Assembly (NCBI RefSeq): GCF_001654495.1
Contig: NZ_CP015849.1
Span: forward strand, 620,001-684,000
DNA length: 64,000 bases
Source of the DNA: Streptomyces sp. SAT1
GTDB lineage: Bacteria > Actinomycetota > Actinomycetes > Streptomycetales > Streptomycetaceae
Direction of reading: 5' to 3'
This document shows positions 45,062-54,083 of the stretch, in pieces. Within the stretch, counting starts at the first letter, position 1. The number at the start of each line of letters is the position of its first letter. The notes under the pieces are model-generated. The model ran no database searches and was not told the DNA's origin. It saw nothing but the letters and a program-made list of their open reading frames with translations. Made by a program: the position numbers and the translations under genes.

Positions 45062-45086
45062 AGGCGGCGCGCGGGAGGACTCCACG

Positions 45087-46883
45087 ATGAGTGACGGCAC
45101 GGCAGCAGCGGAGGGGCACGGACTCACCCGGCGCCGACTGGGCCAGGTGTCCCTGCTCCTGGGCGGCGCGCTCGGCATCGCCGCCCTCCCGGCGGCCCCG
45201 GCCGCCGCGACCGCCCGGCCCGGACCCGCCGCCGCGCGGGCGACGCTGCGGCACGGCTCCGCGCGGCAGGCGGGCCTGCTCCCCGGCCCGCTGCGGCAAC
45301 TCGTCGCCGACGCCGAGGCGTTCCTCGGGCCGTCCCCCGCGCACCCCTGGTACGCGGGCGCGGTGCTGCTCGCGGGGCGGGGCTCCACCGTGGCCCTGCA
45401 CGAGCCGATCGGGATGGCGGTGCGCTACGCGTCGTACGACGAGAAGACCGACACCGCCGTGGAGTTCCCGCCCGAGCAGCAGCACCCGACGACCAGGGAC
45501 ACCGTCTTCGACCTGGCGTCCCTGTCCAAGCTGTTCACCTCGATCCTGGCCGTCCAGCAGATCGAGCGGGGCGCGCTGGAACTGGAGGGCACGGTCGCCT
45601 CCTACCTCCCGGACTTCGCGCGCGCGGGCAAGCAGTCCATGACGATCCGTCAACTGCTCACCCACACCTCCGGTTTCCGGCCGGACCTGCCGCTCTACGA
45701 CGCGCCGACGTACGAGCGGAAGCTGGAGATGATCTGGGACGAGGCGCCGCTGAACCCGCCCGGCACCGTGTACCTGTACTCCGATCTGAACATGATCTCC
45801 CTGCAACTGGTGCTGGAGAAGATCACGGGCCGCCCGCTGGACGTCCAGCTGGCCGAGGAGATCGCCGGGCCGCTCGGTCTGCGCCGCACCCGCTACAACC
45901 CGCCCGCCTCCTGGAAGCCGTCGATCGCCGCCACCGAGGACGCCCGCAAGCCCTGGTCGGCCCTTGACCGGGGCCTGGTGTGGGGCGAGGTGCACGACGA
46001 GAACGCGTACAGCCTGGGCGGGGTCGCCGGGCACGCGGGTGTGTTCTCCTGCGCCTGGGACCTGGCGGTGCTCGCCCGGACCCTGCTCGACGGCGGCGCC
46101 TACGGGCACGCCCGCATCCTGCGCCCGGAGTCGGTGAAGCTGATGTTCACCGACTTCAACACGGCCTTCCCCGGCGACGCGCACGGCCTCGGCTTCGAGC
46201 TCTACCAGCACTGGTACATGGGTGCGATGGCCACACCGACCACGGCGGGCCACACCGGCTTCACCGGTACGTCGCTGGTGCTGGACCCGACGACCGACTC
46301 GTTCCTGGTGGTGCTCGGCAACTCGGTGCACCCGGTGCGCACCTGGCGCTCCGGTTCGGCTCCCCGGGTCGCGACCGGCAACGACCTGGCGCGGGCCGTC
46401 GCGGTCCGCCCGGAGCGGGGCCGTACGGCCTGGTTCTCCGGCATGGCGAGCGCGGGCACCGCGACGCTGGCGCTGCCCGCGCTCGACACCTCGGCGGGCG
46501 GGGCGCGGCTGCGCTGCTCCCTGTGGTGGGACACCGAGCCGCAGTCGGACGTGCTCGTGCTGGAGGCGTCCGCCGACGGGGGCGCGGCCTGGCAGCCGGT
46601 GCCGTTCACGGCCGTCCGCCGCGGCGGACCCCCCGAGCGGCATCCGGACGGCACCGCCACCGGCTACTCCGGGCGCCGCTGGCACGAGGTGACCGCCGCG
46701 CTCCCGGCGGCCCGGCAACTGACGCTGCGCTGGCGCTACACCACGGACCGCCTCTATGTGGGGCGCGGCGCGTACGTGGAAGCCCAGCGGGTCCAGACGC
46801 GCCGGCGGGTGCTGTTCGACGAGTCCCGTCCGGCGGACGCGGCCCGGCTGGAGGCGCGGGGCTGGACGGCGTCCGCCGACTGA
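45087..46883 (+). CDS. Exported serine hydrolase (class C beta-lactamase/esterase family)
   Basis: A 598-residue protein. LTRRRLGQVSLLLGGALG near residue 13 is a twin-arginine signal. The penicillin-recognising-enzyme domain spans about residues 65-420, with the nucleophile and base S145-x-x-K148 (DLASLSKLF), YSDLN as the tyrosine motif and HTGFTG in place of KTG. The C-terminal 170 residues are a beta-rich accessory domain with no clear match. Relatives of the B. subtilis YbbE type sit in muropeptide recycling clusters, and the GAAAG...CTTTC operator would suit that role, but no NagZ or NamZ gene is nearby. GGGAGGACTCCACG precedes the ATG. Confidence 0.87.
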   Translation: MSDGTAAAEGHGLTRRRLGQVSLLLGGALGIAALPAAPAAATARPGPAAARATLRHGSARQAGLLPGPLRQLVADAEAFLGPSPAHPWYAGAVLLAGRGSTVALHEPIGMAVRYASYDEKTDTAVEFPPEQQHPTTRDTVFDLASLSKLFTSILAVQQIERGALELEGTVASYLPDFARAGKQSMTIRQLLTHTSGFRPDLPLYDAPTYERKLEMIWDEAPLNPPGTVYLYSDLNMISLQLVLEKITGRPLDVQLAEEIAGPLGLRRTRYNPPASWKPSIAATEDARKPWSALDRGLVWGEVHDENAYSLGGVAGHAGVFSCAWDLAVLARTLLDGGAYGHARILRPESVKLMFTDFNTAFPGDAHGLGFELYQHWYMGAMATPTTAGHTGFTGTSLVLDPTTDSFLVVLGNSVHPVRTWRSGSAPRVATGNDLARAVAVRPERGRTAWFSGMASAGTATLALPALDTSAGGARLRCSLWWDTEPQSDVLVLEASADGGAAWQPVPFTAVRRGGPPERHPDGTATGYSGRRWHEVTAALPAARQLTLRWRYTTDRLYVGRGAYVEAQRVQTRRRVLFDESRPADAARLEARGWTASAD

Positions 46884-46909
46884 GCGCGCGAGGGCCGCCG
46901 CACGGACGA

Positions 46910-46942
46910 CGGGCCCGCCTCCCGGTGGGGACGGCGGGCCCG
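46910..46942. terminator. Bidirectional hairpin terminator
   Basis: A 10-bp stem CGGGCCCGCC/GGCGGGCCCG with further inner pairing (TCCC/GGGA) lies between the convergent serine hydrolase and DUF2795 genes. Confidence 0.7.
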
Positions 46943-46975
46943 CGGGTCCGGCAGGACCGTCGCGCGCACGGACGG

Positions 46976-47167
46976 TCAGTGGTCGAAGACGGCCTTCTGC
47001 ACCTCGTTCGGTCCGTCGAAGTGGTCCTGCCGGAGACCGTCCAGCCGGCTGACGATCTTGTCGTCCGCCTTGTTCTTCCGGGCGCGGTCCACCAGGTGCT
47101 GCTTGTCGGTGGGGTAGTCGGCGCCGCTGAGGGCCTTCTGGAGGTCGATGGGGCTGAGGTCGGCCAT
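46976..47167 (-). CDS. DUF2795 small protein
   Basis: A 63-residue protein beginning MADLSPIDLQKALSGADYPT, with KQHLVDRARKNKADDKIVSRLDGL. This is the DUF2795 pattern, small proteins often encoded near stress genes in actinobacteria. AGGAGGCACCCTC precedes the ATG. It is monocistronic or in one unit with the flavoprotein gene 124 bp upstream. Function is unknown. Confidence 0.88.
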   Translation of the reverse strand: MADLSPIDLQKALSGADYPTDKQHLVDRARKNKADDKIVSRLDGLRQDHFDGPNEVQKAVFDH

Positions 47168-47291
47168 GAGGGTGCCTCCTGTGGGGGGTGCGGCCGCCGG
47201 GGAGGGCGGCCCGGTCGTACCGCGGACTCCGTCGTACGCCGTGCCGCGGGATCCTTCCTCCTGTCGGGGTGCCCCCGCCGGACGCGGGCAT

Positions 47292-48872
47292 TCAGCCGTC
47301 CTGCCCGGCCGGTCCCCCCTCCAGCACCGCCATGGCCGCGTTGTGCCCCGGTACGCCGCTGACCCCGCCGCCGCGCACCGCGCCCGCCCCGCACAGCAGC
47401 ACGTTGGCGTGCGCGGTCTCCACGCCCCAGCGGCCGGTGCCCTCCTGGGCGTAGGGCCAGCTCAGCGCCCGGTGGAAGATGTTGCCGCCGGGCAGGCCGA
47501 GGTCGCGCTCCAGGTCCAGCGGGGTCCTGGCCTCGACGCACGGCCGTCCCTCGGCGTCCCGCGCCAGGCAGTCGGCGAGCGGTTCGGCCAGGTGCGCGTC
47601 GAGCTGGGCGAGGGTCGCGGCCAGCAGCTTCTCCCGTACGGCGTCGTTGTCGCGGGCGAACAGCCGGGCCGGGGTGTGCAGGCCGAACAGGGTGAGGGTC
47701 TGGTGGCCGCTCGCGCGCAGGTCCGGGCCGAGGATCGTGGGGTCGGTCAGCGAGTGGCAGTAGATCTCGGAGGGCGGCGCGGCGGGCAGCTCGCCCGCGG
47801 CGGCCTGGGCGTGGGCGGCGGCCAGCTCGCGGTAGCCCTCGGCGATGTGGAAGGTGCCCGCGAACGCCTCGCGCGGATCGACGGAGGTGTCCCGCAGCCG
47901 GGGCAGCCGCTCCAGCAGCATGTTCACCTTGAACTGGGCGCCCTCGGCGGGCTCGGGCGCCTGCCCGCCGGTGAGGGCGGCCAGCGCCTGCGGGGAGGCG
48001 TTCACCAGGACGTGCCGGGCGTCCACCGTGCCCTCGCCGTCCCCGGTCCGGTAGGTGACCTCGGCGCGGCGCCCGTCGGTGGCGATACGGACCGCCTCGT
48101 GGCCGGTGAACAGGTGGGCGCCCGCCGCGCGCGCCGCGTCCGCGAGGGCGTCGGTGAGCGCGCCCATGCCGCCGACCGGCACGTCCCAGGCGCCGGTGCC
48201 GCCGCCGATCACGTGGTAGAGGAAGCAGCGGTTCTGCGGCAGGGCCGGGTCGTGGGCGTCGGCGAAGGTGCCGATGAGCGCGTCGGTGAGGACCACCCCG
48301 CGGACCAGGTCGTCGGCGAAGAACCGCTCCACGGCCACCCCGACGGGCTCCTCGAACAGCATCCGCCAGGCGTCCTCGTCGCCGATCCGGCGGCGCAGCT
48401 CCTCGCGGCCGGGCAGCGGCTCGGTCAGGGTGGGGAAGACCTGCCGGGCGACCTCGCCGGTCAGGGCGTAGAAGCGCTGCCAGGCCCGCCACTCGCGGTC
48501 CGAGCCGGTGAGCCGGGCGAACGCCTCCCGGGTGCGTTCCTCGCCGCCGCCCACGAGCAGCCCGGTCGCCCGGCCGTCCCGCCGGGCCGGGGTGTACGAG
48601 GAGACGGTGCGCGGGCGCAGCCGCACGTCAAGGCCGAGGTCGCGCAGGATCTTCCCGGGCAGCAGGCTGACCAGGTAGGAGTAGCGGGACAGCCGGGCGT
48701 CCACCCCGGCGAACGGGCGGGTGGAGACGGCCGCGCCGCCGGTGTGGTCCAGCCGTTCCAGCACCAGCACCGACCGGCCGGCGCGGGCCAGGTAGGCGGC
48801 GGCGACCAGGCCGTTGTGCCCGCCGCCGACGATCACCACGTCGTAGCCGCCGGATGCCTCGTGTGCGCTCAT
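47292..48872 (-). CDS. Phytoene-desaturase-like FAD-dependent oxidoreductase
   Basis: A 526-residue flavoprotein of the CrtI/amine-oxidase superfamily. The FAD-binding Rossmann motif is YDVVIVGGGHNGLVAAAYLARAG, followed by LERLDHTGGAAVS. The C-terminal FAD motif is LLCGAGAVRGGGVSGVPGHNAA. It resembles the PYROXD2-like branch rather than true carotenoid desaturases, so the substrate should not be taken as phytoene. No crt genes are adjacent. The ATG at 48872 is chosen over one five codons upstream because it begins the family-typical N-terminus. Confidence 0.87.
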   Translation of the reverse strand: MSAHEASGGYDVVIVGGGHNGLVAAAYLARAGRSVLVLERLDHTGGAAVSTRPFAGVDARLSRYSYLVSLLPGKILRDLGLDVRLRPRTVSSYTPARRDGRATGLLVGGGEERTREAFARLTGSDREWRAWQRFYALTGEVARQVFPTLTEPLPGREELRRRIGDEDAWRMLFEEPVGVAVERFFADDLVRGVVLTDALIGTFADAHDPALPQNRCFLYHVIGGGTGAWDVPVGGMGALTDALADAARAAGAHLFTGHEAVRIATDGRRAEVTYRTGDGEGTVDARHVLVNASPQALAALTGGQAPEPAEGAQFKVNMLLERLPRLRDTSVDPREAFAGTFHIAEGYRELAAAHAQAAAGELPAAPPSEIYCHSLTDPTILGPDLRASGHQTLTLFGLHTPARLFARDNDAVREKLLAATLAQLDAHLAEPLADCLARDAEGRPCVEARTPLDLERDLGLPGGNIFHRALSWPYAQEGTGRWGVETAHANVLLCGAGAVRGGGVSGVPGHNAAMAVLEGGPAGQDG

Positions 48873-48945
48873 GGCTCTTGGTAGCACGAGGAGTTCCGCG
48901 GCGGCCAGGGCGCGGGCGGCCGCGGACGCCGGGGCGGCGTGCCGG

Positions 48946-49806
48946 TCAGGGGGTGCGGGAGCGGCGGGGCGCGGGGCGGGCGCCGGGGCCGAGCCGCGCC
49001 ACCGCGCTGAGGATGTGCCGGGGCGGGAGCTGCCAGCGCACCTGCGCGGGGACGCAGCGCAGCAGCGCGCCCGCCGTCCGCAGCCGCCGGGTCACGACGG
49101 CGGGCGCCGGGGCGGGTCTGCCGTACAGGTCGTGCGCGTACGGGGGCAGGGAGGCGTAGGCCAGGTGCGCCACCTGCCGCCAGAGCACCTCGCGGGCCGG
49201 GACGAGCAGCGGGTGGACGGGCGGGCGGCGCAGGAAGTCGTCCACGGCGCGGGCGTCGGCACCGGCGGCGAGCTCCGGGCGGACCCGGGCGAAGTAGGCG
49301 GCCAGTCCGGCGCGGGAGGCGGGCACGGTGTCCGGGTCGAGGCCGACCAGCCGGGCGCTCGTGCGGTGCTCGGCGACATAGCGGTCGGCGCGGGCGCGGG
49401 TGAGCGGGAAACCGGAGCGCCACAGCACGTGCAGATAGGAGTCGATCTCCGCGCAGTGCACCCACAGCAGCAGCTCGGGGTCGTCGATCCCGAACCGCGC
49501 GCCGGTGTCCGGGTCGGTGGCCGACAGCAGCCGGTGGATCCTACGGACCCGGGCGCCCGCCCGCTCGGCGGCGTCGGTCGTGCCGTAGGTGGTGGTGCCG
49601 ACGAAGTGCGCGGTGCGCAGCAGCCGGCCCCAGGCGTCGCGGCGGAAGTCGGAGTTCTCCATCACGCCCCGCACCGCGCGCGGGTGCAGGGCCTGGAGGT
49701 ACAGGGCCCGGATGCCCGCGATCCACATCATGGGGTCGCTGTGCGCCTGCCACGTCACCGAACCCGGGCCGAAGAGGCCGGGGTCGCCCGTGCGTATGGT
49801 CTCCAC
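48946..49806 (-). CDS. MpaB-family (DUF2236) oxygenase
   Basis: A 286-residue helical protein of the ER-bound oxygenase MpaB/latex-clearing-protein superfamily. The recognisable opening is GPGSVTWQAHSDPMMWIAGIRALYLQALHPRAVRGVMENS. The helix with ELLLWVHCAEIDSYL carries the histidine expected to contact heme, and RIHRLLSATD is also typical. Family members cleave isoprenoid or rubber double bonds, but most bacterial copies are uncharacterised. It lies 73 bp downstream of no gene on its strand and immediately upstream of the flavoprotein gene. Confidence 0.85.
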   Translation of the reverse strand: METIRTGDPGLFGPGSVTWQAHSDPMMWIAGIRALYLQALHPRAVRGVMENSDFRRDAWGRLLRTAHFVGTTTYGTTDAAERAGARVRRIHRLLSATDPDTGARFGIDDPELLLWVHCAEIDSYLHVLWRSGFPLTRARADRYVAEHRTSARLVGLDPDTVPASRAGLAAYFARVRPELAAGADARAVDDFLRRPPVHPLLVPAREVLWRQVAHLAYASLPPYAHDLYGRPAPAPAVVTRRLRTAGALLRCVPAQVRWQLPPRHILSAVARLGPGARPAPRRSRTP

Positions 49807-49887
49807 GCAGGCAGGCTAACGCGGCGCCCGCGGCGGGTCGACGGGCGGGCCGGACAGCCGGGCGGGCCCGCGCGCGACGCCTGCGGC

Positions 49888-50280
49888 TCAGCGCAGGCCG
49901 GCCGTGAACTCGCCGCAGGTCTTGGCGCAGGTGCGGCAGGCGTCCGCGGCCTGCTCGGCGCCGGGGTGCCGGTCGAAGACGTGGGCGGTCTCCAGGCAGA
50001 CGGTCACGCACCACTCCAGCTGTGCGCGGACGGCGGCCTCGTCCTCGCTGTTCTGCTCGGACAGCACTCTGCACGTGGCGTCGCAGACCTCCGCGCACAT
50101 GATGCCCCTGCGCCGCAGGAGCTCCAGTTCCTCGCCCTGGCCGATGTCCACCAGACTGGCGCGCAGCGCGCAGGCCCGCGCGCACTCCGTACACGCCTGC
50201 GCACACGCGAAGCGGTCCTCCAGGAACCGGACGAGTTCCTGTTGCGAAGGCGTCGATGATGTCGTATGCGTCGTGGTCAC
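49888..50280 (-). CDS. Cysteine-rich four-helix-bundle protein (Csp/DUF326-like)
   Basis: A 130-residue protein with twelve cysteines on the inward faces of four helices: CAQACTECARAC, then CAEVCDATC, then CVTVC, then CRTCAKTC. This spacing matches the Csp copper-storage and DUF326 ferredoxin-like families; Csp proteins hold many Cu(I) ions. There is no signal peptide, so a cytosolic Csp3-like form is expected. Copper binding is inferred from the pattern only. No copper transporter is adjacent. Confidence 0.87.
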   Translation of the reverse strand: MTTTHTTSSTPSQQELVRFLEDRFACAQACTECARACALRASLVDIGQGEELELLRRRGIMCAEVCDATCRVLSEQNSEDEAAVRAQLEWCVTVCLETAHVFDRHPGAEQAADACRTCAKTCGEFTAGLR

Positions 50281-50410
50281 GCCCTGCGAGTAGCCGGTGC
50301 CACGGCCGCCAAACCCGGGGCGCGCGGGGGCCGCGGCCGTCCTCCGTCACCCGGGCGGCGGCACGGGAGGGCCGGGACCGGTGCGCGAGGCGGAGCGGTG
50401 CCGGGTCCGT

Positions 50411-50493
50411 GAGGCCCGGGTTCGCGGGGGAGGCCGGGTTCGCGGGGGAGGCCGGGTTCGCGGCGGGGGCCGGGTTCGCGGCGGGGGCCGGGG
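50411..50493. repeat. 18-bp minisatellite upstream of the DUF6479 gene
   Basis: Four tandem copies of a unit close to GGCCGGGTTCGCGGGGGA lie just before the small membrane gene at 50507. The third and fourth copies carry GCGGCGG instead of GCGGGGG. They end 14 bp before the ATG and so occupy its 5' leader. Confidence 0.8.
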
Positions 50494-50506
50494 GTACCCG
50501 CGGCCC

Positions 50507-50875
50507 ATGGACAACGCACCGCTGGACATCGCCGCGGCCCACGGGGCCGCGATCGGCATCTGGCCGTTCGTCGCCGGGCTCGTCCTGGTGGCCCTGCTGA
50601 TCGGCGCCTTCTGGATGGGCGCGCGCATCCGCCGCCGGGAGCCCGCGCCACCGCGCCCCGACGAGCAGCCTCGGCTGCCCGACTCGGGCCCGGTCGGCTC
50701 GGTGCTGGAGAACCGCGAGCCGGACGAAGTGCCGCACGACGGCGACCGGCTGACGCCGCACCGGCTGCCGGGCCACGGCAACGCGGGCACCCGGACCGGT
50801 GCCCCGGCGCCGCGTCCGCGCTGGGACGCGGGCGGCAGCGGATCGTTCGGCAGCGGCGGCCCCGGACGGCACTGA
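50507..50875 (+). CDS. DUF6479-type small membrane protein
   Basis: A 122-residue protein. A single membrane helix at about residues 15-40 (IGIWPFVAGLVLVALLIGAF) is followed by a basic WMGARIRRREP stop-transfer and a long Pro/Arg/Gly-rich cytosolic tail (PRPDEQPRLPDSGPVGSVLE). The helix plus WMGxRxR pattern is what I know as DUF6479 from Streptomyces. There is no good ribosome-binding site; the leader is made of the 18-bp repeats. Function is unknown. Confidence 0.75.
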   Translation: MDNAPLDIAAAHGAAIGIWPFVAGLVLVALLIGAFWMGARIRRREPAPPRPDEQPRLPDSGPVGSVLENREPDEVPHDGDRLTPHRLPGHGNAGTRTGAPAPRPRWDAGGSGSFGSGGPGRH

Positions 50876-51096
50876 GCAGCGGTACCGGGCACCCGTACTG
50901 GGCGCCGGACCGTCCGAGCCAGGACCGCCCGTCCCAGCCGCCGCCCGCCGCCCGCCGCCCGCAGTTCACCGTCCACCGTTCGCCGTTCACCGACCCGCGC
51001 GACGGCCCGGCTGGACGCCGGTCCCGCCGTGGCGCCCCCCGCCACCGGCACCGCCGACGGGGGAGGACCTGAGGAACCGAGGGAGAAGTGAGAGCC

Positions 51097-51222
51097 ATGG
51101 CCCAAGACCCCGGCCGCAGCGAACTGCCGCCGCCCGACCACGACCGCCTGCCGGTGGCCGAGGTGCGCACCGCGCGCCTGGGGCACAGGCGGTCCGAGGC
51201 CGCACCCGGGGAGCCGGCGTGA
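51097..51222 (+). CDS. Small hypothetical protein (41 aa) coupled to the DUF1360 gene
   Basis: A 41-residue product (MAQDPGRSELPPPDHDRLPV at its start, ending EAAPGEPA). GGGAGAAG lies upstream at a normal distance, and the TGA overlaps the GTG of the next gene as GTGA. Third codon positions are nearly all G or C. The coupling and ribosome-binding site argue that it is translated, perhaps mainly to drive the downstream gene. I do not recognise it. Confidence 0.6.
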   Translation: MAQDPGRSELPPPDHDRLPVAEVRTARLGHRRSEAAPGEPA

Positions 51223-51710
51223 CGGGCGGCGGGCACGGGTACGCCGGCGGGGACGAGGCGCCCCTCGGCGGCTACGCCGCGCTCGCGGCGGCCTTCGGCG
51301 CCGGGGCGGCGCTGTTCGGCGCGGCGGCCCGCCGACGGGGTGTGCGGCTGCCCGACGGGGTGCCGCCCTGGGACGTGCTCCTGCTGGGCGCGGCGACGTT
51401 CAAGTCCTCGCGCCTGCTGACCAAGGACAAGGTCACCAGCTTCGTACGGGCGCCCTTCACCCGCCGCACGGAGGAGCTGCCGGCCGGTGAGGTCATGGAC
51501 GAGCCGCGCGGCAGCGGGCTCCGGCGCGCGGTCGGTGACCTGGTGTCCTGCCCGTTCTGCGTCTCGGTCTGGACGGCCGGGGCGCTGACGGGCGGCTATG
51601 TCGTCGCGCCCCGGGCCACCCGGCTGGTGTGCGCGGGCCTCGGCGCCGTCACGGTGGCCGACTGGCTCCAGTACGCCTGGACCCTCACGGAGCAGGAGGC
51701 GGAGGGCTGA
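51219..51710 (+). CDS. DUF1360 membrane protein
   Basis: A 163-residue protein. Hydrophobic segments are at about residues 18-36, 50-65 and 105-155. The central TFKSSRLLTKDKVTSFVRAPF and the CxxC-type VSCPFCVSVWTAGAL define DUF1360, a family also known around Bacillus sporulation genes (YjbE/SpoIIIAD-like naming varies). The GTG start overlaps the stop of the 41-residue gene. Function is unknown. Confidence 0.85.
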   Translation: MTGGGHGYAGGDEAPLGGYAALAAAFGAGAALFGAAARRRGVRLPDGVPPWDVLLLGAATFKSSRLLTKDKVTSFVRAPFTRRTEELPAGEVMDEPRGSGLRRAVGDLVSCPFCVSVWTAGALTGGYVVAPRATRLVCAGLGAVTVADWLQYAWTLTEQEAEG

Positions 51711-51748
51711 GCCGGGCCGGGCGGACCGGCGGCCGGGCCGCCCGGCGC

Positions 51749-52759
51749 TCACCTCAGGGGTTCGCTCAGTTCCACCGCGCGCAGGGCCGCCGCGAGGGCC
51801 CGGTCACCGCCGACGTCGAGGGCGGTGTCGGTCAGCTTGATGACGTGCTCGTCGCCGTGCGCCAGGGCGAGGGCGACGACCTCCTCCGGGGCGAACGTGC
51901 CCGAGGGGCGGTAGGCCACCGGTGTCTTCGGCGCGTACATCGCGGTCACCGCCGCTGACGCAGTCCAGGCGGCCCGCAGGCTCGGCACCCACAGGGCGCG
52001 GGGCAGCGCGGGCAGGGCGCGCAGCACGGCGTTGGGCGCGGTGGCCGCGTGCACGAGCATCGTCTCCTCGCCGTGGCCGTGGGTGACGTACCGGTGGGTG
52101 GCCGCGCGCACCAGTTCGGTCAGCCGCCGGTGCGCCTCGTCGGGGTCGGTGACCCCGGCCGCCCACACGGGCAGCGCCGTCACCCGTTCGAGTCGGGCCG
52201 GGAAGCCGCCCTCCGGGTCGGTGAGGGGCACCACGGCGTCCAGGGCGGCGGCCGCACCGGGCGCGCCGGGCAGTGGGGCGAGGCCGGTGACGGGGCGGTG
52301 CCGGGCGGCCCAGTAGCCGAGGCCGTGGGCGAGTTCGGCCAGCCGCGGCCCGGTGGCCTCCCCGCCCAGCAGGGTGCGGACGGCGTGGCCCACCCGGATC
52401 ACCGGGTGGGTCGAGCCGCCGTACAGACCGGGCAGCAGCCGGGGCCACCATTCGGTGAGCACCTCGCGCCAGGGCCGCTCGGCCGTCTCGTGCGTGAAGT
52501 GGCCGATCCAGTCGGCGACGCGGCGCGGATCGCCCAGCGCCGTGCGCCAGTCGGCGCGGGTGACGGGTTCGACGGCGGCCGGGAACTCCTCCAGCTTGTC
52601 CGCGTACCGGTCCAGCCAGCGGTGCACCGCGCCCGCCTGCCCGTGCGCGGCCAGCGCCTCGACCGCCATCGGGGCGTGGTTGGTGAGCCGTCCGAGCCGT
52701 TCCGGACCCGCCCGGTGCAGCCGCTGCAACGCCTCGTCGAGCATCCCTGTCGCATCCAT
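51749..52759 (-). CDS. Questin-oxidase-like (DUF4243) protein
   Basis: A 336-residue helical protein. NHAPMAVEALAAHG near the N-terminus, GGSTHPVIRVGHAVRTLL in the middle and the C-terminal VALALAHGDEHVIKLTDTAL are the conserved stretches of the questin oxidase-like family, named after a fungal Baeyer-Villiger-type enzyme. Bacterial copies are uncharacterised. The ATG at 52759 gives the usual N-terminus. The gene stands alone and is divergent from the DUF305 gene. Confidence 0.83.
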   Translation of the reverse strand: MDATGMLDEALQRLHRAGPERLGRLTNHAPMAVEALAAHGQAGAVHRWLDRYADKLEEFPAAVEPVTRADWRTALGDPRRVADWIGHFTHETAERPWREVLTEWWPRLLPGLYGGSTHPVIRVGHAVRTLLGGEATGPRLAELAHGLGYWAARHRPVTGLAPLPGAPGAAAALDAVVPLTDPEGGFPARLERVTALPVWAAGVTDPDEAHRRLTELVRAATHRYVTHGHGEETMLVHAATAPNAVLRALPALPRALWVPSLRAAWTASAAVTAMYAPKTPVAYRPSGTFAPEEVVALALAHGDEHVIKLTDTALDVGGDRALAAALRAVELSEPLR

Positions 52760-53075
52760 GGCGAGGACCCTAGGCGGGCGGCACCGGGCGGCGTAACGGG
52801 CGGAAGTCCTACGCCCCGCGCCCCCGGCCGCGGTCCTTTCGGCCCTCGCGGGGAGATCCGCGGTCCCGGGCCCGGTCGTAGGACGGGGCGCCGGAGGGCG
52901 TACGTCCAGATGGAGCACATCGGAGCGGTACGTGCCCGGGACGGTACCTACGGTGAGGAGCGAGCCGGTCACGCGGTCACCCCGTACGGCTCCCCGCGCC
53001 CGTGACCCGCGCGGAACCGCTCGCGCCAGGTCCGGCCGGGCTGTCTTCCGGCCTCTCCCCCTGAAGGGCTCTGCC

Positions 53076-53972
53076 GTGCACATACCCATACCCTGGCGCC
53101 GCCGAGGCGCCGTGCTGTTCACCCTCGGGGCGGTCCTGTGCGGACCCGCCGCACCGGCCACCGCCCTGTCCTCCGCGGCGGCCTCCCCTCCCCCGGCGGT
53201 CCCCGCCGCGTCCCTCGCGGCCCGCGCCGGGGACGGCGGGGCTGCGTCCGTCTCGCCGCTCGCCTGCCGGCTCGGCGAGAAACTGACGGCGCTGCGCGGC
53301 GCGGACCTGGAGACCGCGTTCCTCGCGGGGATCATCGCGCACGACGAAGCGGCCGTCGCCATGGCCCGCCTGGAACTGGACCGCGGCACGGACAGCGCCC
53401 TGCGCGCCCGTGCCCAGACCCTGCTCACCGCGCACCAGCGCCAGGTGGAGCAGTTCACCGGCTGGCTGCAGCAGTGGTACGCGATGACACCGGCCCAGGC
53501 CCTGGCCAGGCTCTCCCCCGATGTCCGCACCACGCTGGCCGCGCTGGAGCAGGAGGTGCAGCGCCTGCTGTCCGGGCTGCGCGGCACCGGCGAGGGCACC
53601 GGCTTCGACCGGGCGTACGCCGACATGATGATCCCGCTCCACACCTCCGGTCTGATCCAGTTCCTGGAGCCGCAGGCCCGCGCCGTGCACGCCGAGCTGC
53701 GGTCGGCGGCCGCCACCGGCGTCACCGGCCAGGAGTCGGAGATCGCGGGCTTCTCGGCCTGGCTGTCCGGGCACGGCGCGCACGCCGCCACCGTCCCCGG
53801 AACCGCCGCGTCCGCCCCGGTGACGCTGCCCAAGGGCGCGGCGGACACCGGGGAGGGCGCCGCCTCCGTGTCCCCCGGGCCCGTCGTCGCCGCCGGGTGC
53901 GCCCTGGCCGCCGCGGGCGCGGGCGTCGGCACGCTCCTGCTGCGCCGCCGACGCCGCGCCGCCCGCGGCTGA
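53076..53972 (+). CDS. Exported DUF305/ferritin-like protein with a C-terminal anchor
   Basis: A 298-residue protein. It has a signal peptide to about residue 45. Residues 60-240 are helical and contain two DUF305-like segments (FLAGIIAHDEAAVAMARLEL and DRAYADMMIPLHTSGLIQFL). Then comes a Pro/Ala-rich stretch and a final membrane helix (VVAAGCALAAAGAGVGTLLL) followed by RRRRRAARG. The end resembles a sorting signal, although the motif before it (LPKGAADTG) is not a clear LPxTG. GAAGGG precedes the GTG. A strong hairpin follows about 110 bp downstream. Confidence 0.75.
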   Translation: MHIPIPWRRRGAVLFTLGAVLCGPAAPATALSSAAASPPPAVPAASLAARAGDGGAASVSPLACRLGEKLTALRGADLETAFLAGIIAHDEAAVAMARLELDRGTDSALRARAQTLLTAHQRQVEQFTGWLQQWYAMTPAQALARLSPDVRTTLAALEQEVQRLLSGLRGTGEGTGFDRAYADMMIPLHTSGLIQFLEPQARAVHAELRSAAATGVTGQESEIAGFSAWLSGHGAHAATVPGTAASAPVTLPKGAADTGEGAASVSPGPVVAAGCALAAAGAGVGTLLLRRRRRAARG

Positions 53973-54083
53973 CGGCGCCACAGGTCCGCCGCCGCGCGCG
54001 GCACGGGACGGCGCGGGGCGGCATCCGCCGTCGCGGGACGGCACAGGTCACCGGGGGACGACCAGGTCTTCGCGGGACGGCAC

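Noticed and set aside
45087..46883. Calling the serine hydrolase a beta-lactamase resistance gene, linked to the BlaI/M56 pair
   Set aside because: It is 30 kb away, has HTG for KTG and a large extra domain, and its operator does not match the BlaI-type site.
47292..48872. Calling the flavoprotein a phytoene desaturase (crtI)
   Set aside because: Only the FAD motifs support the family; no crt cluster is nearby and the sequence resembles the PYROXD2 branch.
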